Shown here one piece after another: positions 33,035 to 44,429 of a stretch of 64,000 nucleotides of DNA. The stretch's first letter is position 1; each line of letters starts with the position of its first letter. The position numbers and the translations under genes are program-made. The notes under the pieces were generated by a model. That model made no database searches. It worked only from the letters and a program-made list of their open reading frames with translations, and was not told where the DNA came from. Origin of the DNA: Bryum argenteum (lineage: Eukaryota > Streptophyta > Bryopsida > Bryales > Bryaceae); the NCBI GenBank assembly GCA_037043015.1, contig CM073321.1:29563010-29627009 (forward strand), read 5' to 3'.

Positions 33035-35272
33035 ACCAACCCCCTCGAGTGAACTGTCCACTTACCGCCATCGATCAACCAACTGCGGATGGGGACTCCA
33101 CTCGGTTCCGATGTTGGTTCGACCTGCCTCTCCTCCAAAGGAACCCCTGATGCCTCCACCTCTTCCGTGGCTTCGTTAATCATGGGTGGCGTTACCTCCT
33201 CCACCTCCGGTCTTGCCTCCTTCATTCCCTCCGATTCTTGGGCAGTCAGGTCCTCTGGAGCAGGTGTCGGCACCTCCCTACTTTCCAAGGGCACTGGTTC
33301 TTCAATCGGTGCTCCAATAGGTTTTGGTAGCCGTATAGGTACTTCTCTCGCCGGTGTAGCAGCCTCCTTTGATCCCGTAGGAGGGAAGGTCTGTAGGAGC
33401 TTACCGATTAGTACTCAGAATTCCTTCAAACACTGGTTGACCCCCACCGAGTGCCTCCGGAGTAGCTCTGCTAATTGGGGTGACTCACTGATGCCGATCC
33501 AGGCGGCGTAGAAGGTGGCCTTGGTCTGAACCTCCACCTTCGGTTGCAGCACCCTCTTGAGGCACTGCAAATTTGTCCGGTCGATCACTTGCAACTCCCA
33601 GAGCGCTTTGTTCTTCTCCTAGATCTCCTTCTTAAGAGCGTGTGCGTCCTACTCTGCCTTTACCTTCGCAATCAGGAGCTCTTCTACCTCAGCTTGTAGG
33701 CTTCGAAACCCGCACTATGTTCTGCGTCCTGAACAAAACCGTGAGCTAAGAGATGGCGTCAAACATCTGGCGGGTCTCCTGCTCAACTTCACCAAGCACC
33801 ACCCGGATTGGTTGTAGGATGCCCTCGTCGGGGATCCAGTAAAACGGCCAAGGGAGCGTCGGAGTGGTGGTCTCCGTCTCGGGTGTCGCCATACCCCAGT
33901 GAGATGACTTTGGAGCCACTCCCACTACTGGCGTCGAGGGGGTTGGAGCATCCGCTTGCTCCGATGAATTATTCGGAGGAGGGGTAGCCTCCTCCGGGAC
34001 GATAGCCTCCTCCGAGACGACAGCCTCCTCCGAGACGACAGCCTCCTACGCTTCGAGCAGCCTTCTCTTCACCTCAGGCCTGAGAGGACTTACTGGCTTG
34101 GGCTCCACTACCGGAATTGGCTTCGGTGCTTGCATCGGAGTCGGGTCGGGGCTTGGTTCACGCTCAACCTCCATCACCCGTGTAGCCACTTCTGGATTGG
34201 CCGATCTTTTCTTCTTCTTGGCCTTGACCTTGAGGTTAGGCAACCTCCCTCCTGGGGGTCCCTGCTCAGTTGGTGAAGCTACCGGGGTAACTCCGGTAGG
34301 AACAGCAAGCCTGGCTCCTAAGCCGGATGCCTCCTGCGCTGTCGGGAGGGGCCGGATGAGAGAACGCCTTCTACTGAACCTGGTAGTGTTCTTCCTTCTC
34401 ACTCTTCCAAATGGCCTCTTAGGTCGGGGAGGGGTCTCTTCCTCCTCATCTTTATCCTCCTGGTCGTCCTCCTCCTCATCTTTATCCTCCTGGTCGTCCT
34501 CCTCCTCGGACTGGTCCCCTTCGATTGCCAATCTTGGTAACCTCTCGCTAAACCTCATCGCTGATGATTTGATGCCACCCGATGCTGCTTACCATTGTAG
34601 CTCTACTGAATTGACTTCATAAGCTTGATGGTGCTGGGCGTTGGCTTGTCCGGGTTGAGGATGGGTTGCAAGAAACCGAAGCTCCCGCATCTCCCAATCA
34701 TTCTTGCAGTACTCGATTTTAAAGCCGTCCTTTGTCTCGAGCGACTTCCGGAATTGGCTCCGTAGCCCTTTGTCACCCTTTTGCGTCATGTAGCCACATC
34801 GGACTCCGGAAACCGGTATGTTGCCCTCCAATGGTGCGGCACCCAGTTTTCCAGCTTCCCCCTCAATTGGTGTTCCACGAACTGCTCCGGGAATCGCTTG
34901 CTGACCGTCTCTTCAATGATCAACTGGTCCGACCTGTCCCAAGGAACGCCGAAAAGGCCGGCACACTCCCCCAGAGGAGGTCCTTCTATAGTTCCGCTTC
35001 ATGGCGGGTCGTCCGGAGAAAGTTTGGCTTCACCATCTTGATGAGGATCGGCTTCCCCACCCGCCATAACTCCGTGTCCCTCTTAGTCGTCATCGCGCTG
35101 ATGGTGCGCCTTCTCTTCCGGCGGTTGGACTCGCTTGCTGAACTCTGCGCTTCGGGACTCCTTCCGGTGGAAATCCTACCTCCCGGAATGCTAACTGAGC
35201 TCGTTTATTGGTGCTCAATTCCGGCGTACTGAGAGCGTGGCGACGTATGAGGACTGAGGGTGCGCGAATCAA
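33028..35272 (-). pseudogene. Unclassified acidic/gag-like ORF remnants
   Basis: Minus-strand frames line up in series from 35272 leftward with several stops and shifts. Recognisable textures: a compact stretch near 34990-34840 (WDRSDQLIIEETVSKRF, VEHQLRGKLENWVPHHW), a segment with KGYG and a Cys, an acidic duplicated tract (DDQEDKDEEE twice, 34510-34440), a basic KAKKKKR tract and Pro/Glu-rich sequence with repeated AVVSEE units. I do not recognise the family. The order (folded N-terminal part, acidic and basic disordered tail) and the LTR fragment just upstream suggest a retroelement protein, but no protease or RT follows. Confidence 0.4.
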
Positions 35273-35437
35273 ACTTGGAATGACAAAGAATCGTGGCGGC
35301 AGCGCTGAAAAGTCATAATCCGGAGACCTCCTCCCGAGACATCATTACTCCGGCCTAAGGAGGTACATTGGTTATTCTTCCGGTGCGAGTGGACCGCCGG
35401 TGATACTTGCGGGCGCGAGTGGATAATATGGCCGTAT

Positions 35438-36027
35438 GTCGGGTCTACTGGTCGCTCCGGTAGCCACCCGGTAGAAAAACCGGGTCACTCGGAATTCCCA
35501 CGGGAAACCGGATGAGTCTACAACGATCCCTAGAATCTACAAAGGCCAACAGGATAAACAACAAAGTTAGAACGCCATCAACGGACCGGTTTTAACTATC
35601 TGGTCTTTATTCTCAAACGCTAAAACTGTCATTTTAACCTTAAACACGCAATAAAATTTAAAATATTGGAGAACAGGGTTCGACATCGACTACAAACATA
35701 AGCATAGAACAAGAGGCGGCTGCTTGAGAGAATGAGAACATAATATGCATTGAAAAGCAACGCCCCTCTACTTGAGAAGGGGAATACATATAGTCTCAGG
35801 TCTGACACTATATCAAACCTGGTCTGCGTGATCTGGTCGGGTCGACCTAGTCAGTCGACCTGTAGTGTCGGCTGACTGGTCGGCTGTCTAGGTTGGGTAT
35901 GCAGACTTGCCTATCTCTCAAACTCTCTACTGAATATCAACTGGATATCAACCAGATCCACTATCGACTAGGGTTGACTAGCCAAACTTAGCCTAAGGGA
36001 ATACTTGGAGAATATATTCGGTTAACA
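35438..36027 (-). repeat. Partial LTR, same family as 61671-62266
   Basis: Shared landmarks with the LTR at 61.7-62.3 kb: a GTCGGGTCT motif, ACATATAGTC, and the end GTTAACATTGCC followed by AAGCCAAGTACACC. On the minus strand the preceding purine run (CGAGGGAGGGCAA) reads as a polypurine tract directly before TGTTAACC, so this is the start of an LTR read leftward. The left boundary is not clear; by offset it should fall near 35270. Confidence 0.6.
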
Positions 36028-36044
36028 TTGCCCTCCCTCGAAGC

Positions 36045-36659
36045 CAAGTACACCTGTGTGGACGGTAACTAAGGACCTTCGCAAGGTGGTGTCGGTGCGT
36101 GCGGTGAGCAGTGAGTGGTGAGCGGTGAGCAGATTTTCACGAGCAATGGGCAGATTTTCAAGAGCAATGATCAGATTTTTGAGTGTAAATTAAGTAGAGT
36201 ACATTGAAATCATCAATAAAGAAGGCGATGGCCATAGGGTCGGGGGTTCATTTTATAAACCCATGACCGTGTAAAGAAGTTATTGTTTGTGGCCGTAGAG
36301 GTGGTTGTCGATGAGCTGGTATGGTGTGGCGCGTCCTCACTTCACGAGGGAGCGAGTGCACTGTGCGAGGGGTAAGATACCCGTGACGGGGTCATGCTTT
36401 TGATGGTGACGTTACAACGAGGGTAGATGTTAAACTGAGTGAGGGTAAGAGTGAGCAAGGGTGAATAGAGTGAGAGTGAGCGAGGGTGAACAGAGTGAGA
36501 GTGAGCGAGGCTGAACAAAGTGAGCGTGGGTGAACAGAGTGAGTGAGCGAGGGTTGAAGCTGAACAACGAAACAGAACTCAAGATAAGGTGGTGCATCCA
36601 AAATGTATGTGAGCTATGTTCATGATGAAGGAAATTTGAAGTCACACCATTTTTCTTTT
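36045..36659. repeat. Non-coding stretch with GAGCAGATTTT repeats and a 25-bp minisatellite
   Basis: 36100-36185 repeats GTGAGCAGATTTT-like units; a related sequence is present in inverted orientation at 52690-52765. 36436-36560 is a minisatellite of 25-bp units (GAGTGAGAGTGAGCGAGGGTG...), about five copies. The minus-strand frames across it (Leu/Ser/His/Thr-rich) are repeat artefacts. Confidence 0.7.
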
Positions 36660-39600
36660 TAAGTGGGATGTTGGTTAAACCACTTTGGTAGTCTAGACAC
36701 CGAAGGCTGTGACGTGGACCTTCGTGAACAAGAACTACTAATTTGGTACCGGGATCCTATCCAAATCCCAGTAAGCAGCACGCGCTTTATCTCGTTGAAG
36801 CTTAAGGTAGGGGCGGTCACAAAGTGGTCGTCTTGGAGTCGGAATCCACAAATCATGCAGAAAATGTAGCATAGGTGCTTGCAGTTATACCATCCTCTAC
36901 GCCCTTTGTGGTGCAATGCCATATCTGTGTAATCAATAGAAGTGCAGCTAGGGAATGATCCTATCACAACCTTGTACTCCGCTGCCTCTGACCCGGTGGT
37001 TGATTTCAAATCAATGACTGCTCCGATACCTGGGCTAGGAATAAGGTTGATCCGGGCCATCTCCGCGTGTAGAAGCGTTGCTAACTCCCACCTTGGGGAG
37101 CTGCTTCTCCGAGTTCTTACGAGTGACGAAACGCTTGCAGGATTTGCCGTTGCGCACCGTCATGTACTTATCTGGTTGTGTTGGGATCGGGATGCTTTCA
37201 ATTTGATCCGCAATGGCAACGTTATATCCAAACTGACGCTCCATCGGCATTGGTCGTTTTTGTTGTAGCTCGAATCCCGCTTGTTGAAGTGCCAAGACCT
37301 CACGCATAGTTAGATTTGTTCCTTTCTGAACAGGCCAAACCGTTGGGACATCAGGAATTAGATCCGTAATCCACCTTCTACGGGGGCCTTTAACACACCT
37401 GTTCAGATCATCAGGGCAGAAGTAGAAAAATTGCTTGATGTCAAGGTTCTTTGGGCGATAGTGACGAGTCCCATGGAATGTAGGTGCTGGCCCAATGATC
37501 TTCTGCTGGCATTGCTTTGACGTGCTCCGGTTTCCAATACAAGTCGGATTGCTATTTGTAGGAACACGACGGATATGCCATTTTCCTTTCTCACAGTCAT
37601 CTTCTTGGACTTCAGTGACATGGACAATGGGTTATGGGTGCAGCTGGAACTGGCACAGCCGCTGGAATATCATCCACGTCTTCGTCATCTATTTGAATAG
37701 GAGTAGAAGGAGATCCTTGAGAGCGAGTTCTCCTTTTGGAGTGCTTTGGCTGAGAGAAGTTAACGTTGTCGAACCGATGGGAATCGTCATCAGCACCAGG
37801 TTGCGTTTCCAAACGCCTTTTACTTGATCCAAAAACTTCCTCGCCAGCATAATTAGGGTCCGCAACTAGGAAGTCCTTAGCACCGGGGATGGCTTCCATG
37901 GCTTTGTACATTGTGTTCAGATTCCTACCTCGACCTGCGAGCTTGAAGCGCAGTATCTCCTTGTCCGGTCCCGTACCACCGCTTTTACCGTGTAGAAAAG
38001 CATTGAAACGTGTGCATTGCGTGAATGCCCTGACAAAATCGTCCACCGATGCTTCGAAAATATCCTGAACGTCTTTACCGGACTGTTTTGACCACGCAGC
38101 GTGGATGGTTTCAGCCAAATTGCACATTGGCATTTCAGCTTTCTCTTCATCAGTAAGGTCCTGCATAAAGTCAAATTAGGTCATTTTGACTGTTGGAAAT
38201 GGAAAACCAACTATTACGTAAATCTAAACGAATCCGAGTACAAGAATATGTGGGTCGTGTAGGAAAATGAAGTATGGGAGTGGCGGCACAAGGGAGGCAT
38301 GTCTACAGAGTAGATGTATGAGAAGAATGGAAAGTGCCGTGGTGGATGGTACGTCGAGAGAAATATTTAAGCATATCACAGAAAACAAAAGTTGAAGCAC
38401 GCTTACAAGATCCATAAAGCCTCCCCATTGCCTATAACGAAAATGCCACCAAACCAGCCAAGACTCCATGGCTGACAAATTTGAATCTGTAACAGCTTCA
38501 CTTGACACCCACCACGATCGAATTGCAAGGTAGCGTGTCTCGGCCTCGTCCATATTGATTGCATCCTTATATTGTGTACAGATTCGCTTATACTCTTCGC
38601 GCAGCACCGGGGTTACGTATAAGTTTGTTACTCTGTGCATGCATTTTGTCCAGTGGAGTAGACACAATCTCTCCTTGTCTTTCATGGGCACAGTCTTGTC
38701 TCCCGTCCCGTAAATCTCTCGTACAACATTCCAGTTGGCTTGAGCGCTGTCAGCCATGAAACCTTTGAAATTGACGTTGACGACACCATGACGCGCCATA
38801 ACTTCGTTAAGCATCCTCCAAAGGTATGACTGTGCGTCCTTAGTCTTAGATTGCATGTCGCAAATAGCAATTGTCATCACCTTGGCTTAGTTTGAGTCGT
38901 AAACATGACAGGCAAACGTAGTGTAATGTTTGATGCGTTTAACGTGATCAAACATGATCCATGAGTCCTTCAGATTTCCGGATTGCATGCGTCGAACGAG
39001 GTCAACGCCTGATCCACGTCCAATCTCGGACATCTTGAAAACAAAAACTTTGTCAGTGTCCTTTCGTTGGCCCGGAAATCTATTCTCTTGGATAAATGGC
39101 CAGCGAGTTGTCCCCCTGAGTTCGCATACACCATCAATCACACCTAGCTTCCCCATTCGCTTAAACTGAGAGATGTTGTGGCGAATGGTCGGACGGGTGA
39201 AGCTCTCGAACTTGTGCATAACGTCTTGCATCTCCGTATTCGTCATCTGAACAGATGGTTCTCCATCCTCGCCTAGTAGCAAGTCGCCCAGGAACTCCAA
39301 ACTTGCTGACATTGTTATAGAAGATGGTGACGCTTTTGGAGTCCTGTCAACGGCATCCGAAATCAGACGATCTCTTAAGACACGAGATTCCCTGCATTCA
39401 CCTCTTCCAACTAGGTGATCATGATGCCCAATATGTATACAAGCACGGGTAGTTGTAACTCCACCCGTAACCTAGTACATAAGAGCATGACAAAGCTTCA
39501 CGCAAGTAGGTGGCTCCTTACAAATTGCACACACCAACGTTGAATTCAATGGTTGGGTCTTGCCAAGGAATTGTCCCTTCACATGACCAACCCATTTCGT

Positions 39601-40482
39601 TTCATTGACACTATCAGTATGGCCTTTGCGAGATTGAAATGGGCAGCTCGGGTTTTCACAGCGAAGGTGGCCAGCACAGTGAGCAGAACGGAAACTTAAT
39701 CTAAAGTCATTTTGAATATTGCGAGTACTAGAATGGCACCAAACATGGCCGTCAAGAGATTTATCCATCCCGTACAGCTTTCTAGCATGGCCGGACTTAA
39801 CATCACTTGGAGGTGGAGGGAACTCAAATGCGTGGTTCTCATCGTATTCTGCAGGCAACCACTGAACGAACGAATGTTGGAAAGAATCTAGGTCTAGTTT
39901 GCTAAGTTCACTCTTGGCTCTTTTGCAAAATTGGAGTTTGCGAATGCAAGCTATAGAACTAACTGTTGAGGTAGGCACTGGTGACAATGGCGGTTTCTGG
40001 GAAGCGGAACCACTTGGTGGTGGACGAACACTAGGACCTAGACCGTTTCTCAATTTTGTGTGGCCTAAAGCTGACTCAACATGAGAGTCTTCTAGACTTA
40101 TGAACTCGGACTTCGAGGGTTCGGGGACATGAGGGAGAGGTGCAGCGGCATCTGACTTAGAGCTTAAGACTGTTGCACCAAGTGTTGCAGTCTGTGATTG
40201 TGCGCAATGGATCACTCCTGTGTGCTTACCAATGATGCAGTACGTAGTGGGCTTTAGAACCCAAACACCACCTTCTAAGTTTGCACTACATATGACAGCA
40301 TCAGTGTAAAGAAGCAAACCCGAATCATCATAAATCTCTTCTTCCAGAAAGATAGAGTCTAGTTTAAAATCAAACTTCAAGGCGAGCATTCTAGCATTGA
40401 CAACAATTCTTCCGTCAGATTGAGGTGATACCCTCAAGGGGGCTCGACCACCCTCCACACGAATTGTTGCCATAGTAGGCAA
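36660..40482 (-). pseudogene. MULE-type transposase with SWIM-like finger, at least one intron
   Basis: ATG at about 40476-40482. N-terminal region to 39472, then stop TAG (39472, where the family seems to have Tyr), a continuous frame to TAA 38887 (again a Tyr site) and on to a GTAAGC donor near 38407; acceptor near 38162 resumes with DLTDEEKAEM. Motifs: two CPxC-type pairs (CENPSCPF, CAICKEPPTC), FDHVKRI.HYTTFACHVYDS and FKGFMADSAQANW, which carry the first two acidic residues of a Mutator-like DDE core, RYRQWGGFMDL before the intron, KGPRRRWITDLIP, and a C-terminal FPSC...GRRGWYNCKHLCYIF that is a SWIM finger lacking its second Cys. Frames after 37612 are shifted. Terminal inverted repeats not found. 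Dead copy of a large plant MULE-like family. Confidence 0.75.
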
Positions 40483-41976
40483 TCATATAAAATGTATTGA
40501 TTTCGAAAACAATTAGACACTACTAAATTGAAAAAGATAGTCGAAGATGACCAACGACAAGAACGGGGTGTCTCAGCCTCGAGTCGTCATCAAATTGATG
40601 ATCAATAATTGATTTAGTTGAACCGAACGTAAAATGGTGGCTATCAGTAATTATTTCATACAGTGCTTTTCAGTTTTGAATTCCAGAAGGAGAGTAGTAA
40701 ATGCAATAGACAGCGCCGCCTATAGTTAGAACTCGACGTAGTCGTATTTATATTCCTCGTAACGACATAACGTTGATCCAAATCCAATGAGTTGGTGCAC
40801 AGTCATACTATGAGATGCCGGAAGCTGTAGAAGTAGAACGAAGAAGGCGACGTAGAAAGCGAGTTCCAGGAGGGAGGCTATACTTTTCGAACAAAAGTAG
40901 TAGGAGACAAGTGACGCTTAAGGGGAATCTCAGAAGTGCAATGGGAGAAACCGCAAAGACTCTTTTGCCAATTCTTGAGGACGCCGCAGGAGATCCTCAA
41001 CGAGTACGACCAATCGAAGAACCATCCGACGGAGTACGCAAAAACTGAAGGAGTCTGTTTTTATATTGAATGCTTGACTAATTTTTTTCTTTGCTGACGA
41101 TTGAATTTTATTCTTCGACTGTAATGATGTATGAGAAATTGATGCACCTTAAACAAATTTTATTTTGGGAAGTATTTTGAAGCGATTGTTTTCGCATTAT
41201 AATTCTTAATGCAGGAATCAGCATGCGATGAAACTAGCGAAGAACTTTCGGGTGAGTTTTGATTGGATTGTTGTTGGCTTTTCCTGCTGATTTGACAGCT
41301 TAGAGAAGCGTTGAATCGAGTTAAGGTGACATCAGTCACATCATTGAGGTCAGCTGAGTGGCTGCGTGACCTAATTTGGCAGCCGCTAAGACCTTCGTCC
41401 TCTCCCACCTTCCATTTCCATTCTTCCAACAGCATTGTCTCGTCCTTTCCGTGGCCTCTCTTCACATTTCCTTCGATCGCTTTTCTCTGTGCCCGAACTC
41501 CTCTCCGTAAATGTTTGCGCGCTGTTGTCATCGTACTCCATAGCTCTCTCCAAACGAGTACTTGTGAGGTTAAGAGGCAGAAGGATATGGCTGAGCTCAG
41601 AGACAACGTGGTTATTGCATTGATTGACTCAGAGGACACAGCAGCCGATCGACGAAATAGCGAAGGTAATTTTCTTAACACGTGACCTAATTTGCATTCT
41701 GTACGAGTCGTCTATCTATCTGTCGGTGGAGCTCAAGAAAACAAGCGGAGGGCGGAGAGGGAGCTCCTGTGTGGCGCACTTGCCTTTTCAACTGTTACAA
41801 TAATCGGGGTATCACGCTTGGATTTTGAGCCCTAGGAGGCAACATGGCGACGGCCTGTATCCGCCAGGTAGCCGACTCATAGCAATTTTCATTTAGAACC
41901 TGCAAGCACGCTTTAGGGCTGAGAAATCGCACGAAATCAGGCACTTTCAGATCTTAATGATTTGTTGGATGTGTAG
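40483..41976 (+). other. Interval between MULE and bL19 fragment; one short ORF and one possible exon
   Basis: Contains the 77-codon ORF at 40815 (separate entry). A second candidate is ATG 41587 (MAELRDNVVIALIDSED...), which ends at a good GGTAATT donor near 41664 and may be a first exon, but I see no following exon. The rest shows nothing. Confidence 0.35.
40815..41048 (+). CDS. Hypothetical basic protein, 77 aa
   Basis: ATG at 40815, stop TGA. Very Arg-rich N-terminus (VERRRRRRKRVPGG), then KSSRRQVTLKGNLRSAM. No recognised domain. It is divergent from the MULE transposase, about 330 bp away, and could be part of that element or chance. Confidence 0.25.
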   Translation: MPEAVEVERRRRRRKRVPGGRLYFSNKSSRRQVTLKGNLRSAMGETAKTLLPILEDAAGDPQRVRPIEEPSDGVRKN

Positions 41977-42893
41977 ATGGCATCGTTGTCTTTGCGGAGT
42001 AGAATTTTGGCTGTGCCGAGGAATTTGAAGGTGATTGAAGGCATAGCGTCTCCGTCGTTTGCTCCTGCTATTGTTAGGCCGTGGTTGCGACAAACTTGCG
42101 ATCCTCTTCGCGCTACAACGGAGCTATCATAAATCTCTGGGTTGATGTTCTTCTGGAAAAATGTCATCTACATAATCATTGAGCTGGACGAACTTTGCCA
42201 GGCCCCAAAGGTACGTCCACCGTGTGATGGGGAACGACATCAGACATGGGCTCCAGGGGTGTCATGTCATAACTCCGCCTGAAATCTGCTTCGTTGATAA
42301 GAGGACCACCTTGCATGTCAACAATCGCCCCTTGCCCTGCTGAAGGAGGTTGATCACTTGCTCTGGGACTTTTCCTTGCATTTTCTTATTGTCAGAATCG
42401 TGCATCATGAACTTTCCTTTTTTCGGAGTTGAAAAAGGCTGTAGGTAGGTACCTGATGCATTGTGTCCTGGACCACATCGACAAGATTGACCACATGGTG
42501 ACCTACAATGATAATTGAAGAATCCAGTACTTTCTAAACTTTTCAACATGCAGATTCTTGATAAGGAAGCTGTCAAAGCTGCTAATAAGAAGAAGGCTAT
42601 CCATGATATTTGACCAGGAGATGTTATTCAGCTCAGAGTTGTAAGTCGCTCTACCACTTGGCATTGTATGTGAATCAACAATTTTTAAGAGTCATCTAGG
42701 TTTCCGCTTCTTCGTAACGTAACCAGCGTTTTTATCAACCGTTGTATGTTCATTTGCAGGAAGTGTCAGAGAACAAGCGTAGAGTGTCCTTGTTGAGAGG
42801 TGTCGTCATCTCGCGTCGGAATGCAGGCATCAATACTACCTTCACAATCCGGAGGGTTATAGCTGGAGTTGGAGTTGAAATGGTTTTCCCCCT
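41977..42893 (+). pseudogene. Organellar ribosomal protein bL19 gene fragment with introns
   Basis: Exon at 42554-42640 (ILDKEAVKAANKKKAIHDI, in-frame TGA at 42611, then PGDVIQLRV), GTAAGT donor at 42641, acceptor ending 42759, exon 42760-42893 ([43 protein letters not shown]) with a GTATGT donor at 42894. These are the bL19 core signatures. ATG 41977 (MASLSLRSRILAVPRNLKV...) looks like an organelle-targeting presequence and may be its first exon; the part between is disrupted. bL19 sits at the subunit interface of bacterial-type ribosomes. The TGA replaces a conserved Arg (CGA to TGA likely). No downstream exon is seen before the GC-rich repeat at 43.08 kb. Confidence 0.8.
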
Positions 42894-43071
42894 GTATGTT
42901 CTCGTTCTCTTCTCATGTGCACTCTCACCACACACACAATAGAAACCTCAATTTCGTTCAACTGGCCGTTTACAACGGAAATAGCCGCAGAAAGATGGTG
43001 TAGTGTTGTGCTAGGAAAGAAACTGGAAGTGATTATGGAAAGATGGCGCAGTGCAGAGTTCATGCTAAAAT

Positions 43072-43180
43072 GGCACAGAGGCCGAGCGCTGGAGCCGCGG
43101 TCGCTGGAGCCGCGGCCCTGGTCGGAGGGGGGTCCGGTGCCGGATGGGGTGCCGGCGCACTCACCTGCCCCGACCCAAGC
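43072..43180 (+). repeat. GC-rich direct repeat, copy 1
   Basis: Contains GAGGCCGAGCGCT, GAGCCGCGG, GGGTCCGGTGCCGGATGGGG and CCGGCGCACTCA; recurs at 46221-46310. The core GGGTCCGGTGCC(C/G)GATGGGG also makes up the 85-bp tandem array at 46889-47394. Two host-gene fragments lie between copies 1 and 2. Confidence 0.8.
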
Positions 43181-43269
43181 CCAGGAGGTTTTACATGGCT
43201 CGTCATTCGGGAGCATAGACGCGAGGTCGCCATTTGAAGCTGAGCATAATCTTGAACCAGTAGACAGCA

Positions 43270-44098
43270 GATGAAGCGTTGTCTTTGTACAAAACGGAGT
43301 CGCCGGTGGAGGAGTCAGCGCGAGGGCGGTGGTTCCGGCAGCTTCTGGAGAAGCACAAGTTTCTGCAGAACGGACTGCTTGTCATTGTGTTGTTGGGTAC
43401 GTGTATGGTTATCGGCGATGGCGCCCTAACTCCTGCTCTTTCAGGTAATGCCCTAATCCTAACCACCCTAACCTGTCCACTTCCTCGTATCAATGCAATC
43501 ACTTGTACTCACTAGGTTTGAAATCCTGACAGTTTTATCTGCGATCAATGGTATTAGCGTTGCCGTTCCAAACCTCCACCACAGTGAGTCCACTACTCCT
43601 CAAACTTTCAAGTGCTGTAGTTCAAAACTTAAATACAGGAAACTGATGGGAAAGTGTGTTGCGGATGTGACAAGAATCGTGTCTGCATCATCTTAGTAGT
43701 TACTTACTCGCCGCAACACATCGGGCGCAAGGCGTGTGTCGTCTTTATTCGCTCCCGTCATTCTCGCATGGCTCTTCTGCAACACCAGCATTGGCGTGTA
43801 CAACTTGATCGTATGGAATCCTAGTATATTAAGAGCGCTTTTTCCGTACTACATGTACTACTTTTTCAAGATGGATGGCAAGGAGGGCTGACTTGCTCTT
43901 GGTGGCGTTCTCCTAAGTATCACAGGTTTGTGCATTGATAGCCCCACTAGCGATATGCTCTTGTATCCAACAGGCACTTAAGGCGAGAGGGAGTATCATC
44001 TTTGTGCAGATTGAGTGACGAATCGCTCCTTCATTTCTTGTGAGCGGGCGCGGGCGTGTATGCGAGATCTTGGCCATTTTTCACGCACATCGATAAAG
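43270..44098 (+). pseudogene. HAK/KUP potassium transporter gene fragment with introns
   Basis: Exon ending 43444 encodes the membrane signature [22 protein letters not shown] donor at 43445; acceptor ends 43532; exon 43533-43583 (VLSAINGISVAVPNLHH) with GTGAGT donor. A further exon near 43715-43925 gives LFAPVILAWLFCNTSIGVYN, LRALFPYYMYYFF, then TGA in place of a Trp, then GGVLLSIT. The last exon near 43970-44098 holds an eroded DLGHFSRTSIK segment. HAK/KUP carriers move K+ across plasma and vacuolar membranes. N- and C-terminal parts are missing, and the third exon starts out of frame, so it is a dead DNA-level copy (introns kept, not a retrocopy). Confidence 0.88.
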
Positions 44099-44429
44099 GT
44101 GAGATGATTCAAATTTTTGTTCTCGCATGATATTCAGTTGGTACTTATTGAAGCTTCGGCACTATGTATTCTATTTTAAGATGCTGTTTCGTGATGATTT
44201 TGAGAACAGTGCGTTTTTTGAGAACATGTATTTCTTTGAAGGTTTGCAACTTGGAGCCACTGCTTCTTTCGCTTGCATTTCGTAACTTACGGTATAATCA
44301 AGCAATGTGTAAATCCATGATGGTGATGCAAACTGAGATTACATATGAAACCATCTAAGTTTCTAATCATCATCCTTCTCTCGTTTGCAGGAGTAATTCT
44401 ATTATCAATATGTCGTAAAGAACAATTGT

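Noticed and set aside
36392-36645. Leu/Ser/His-rich minus-strand ORFs
   Set aside because: They translate a 25-bp minisatellite and change meaning with each frame.
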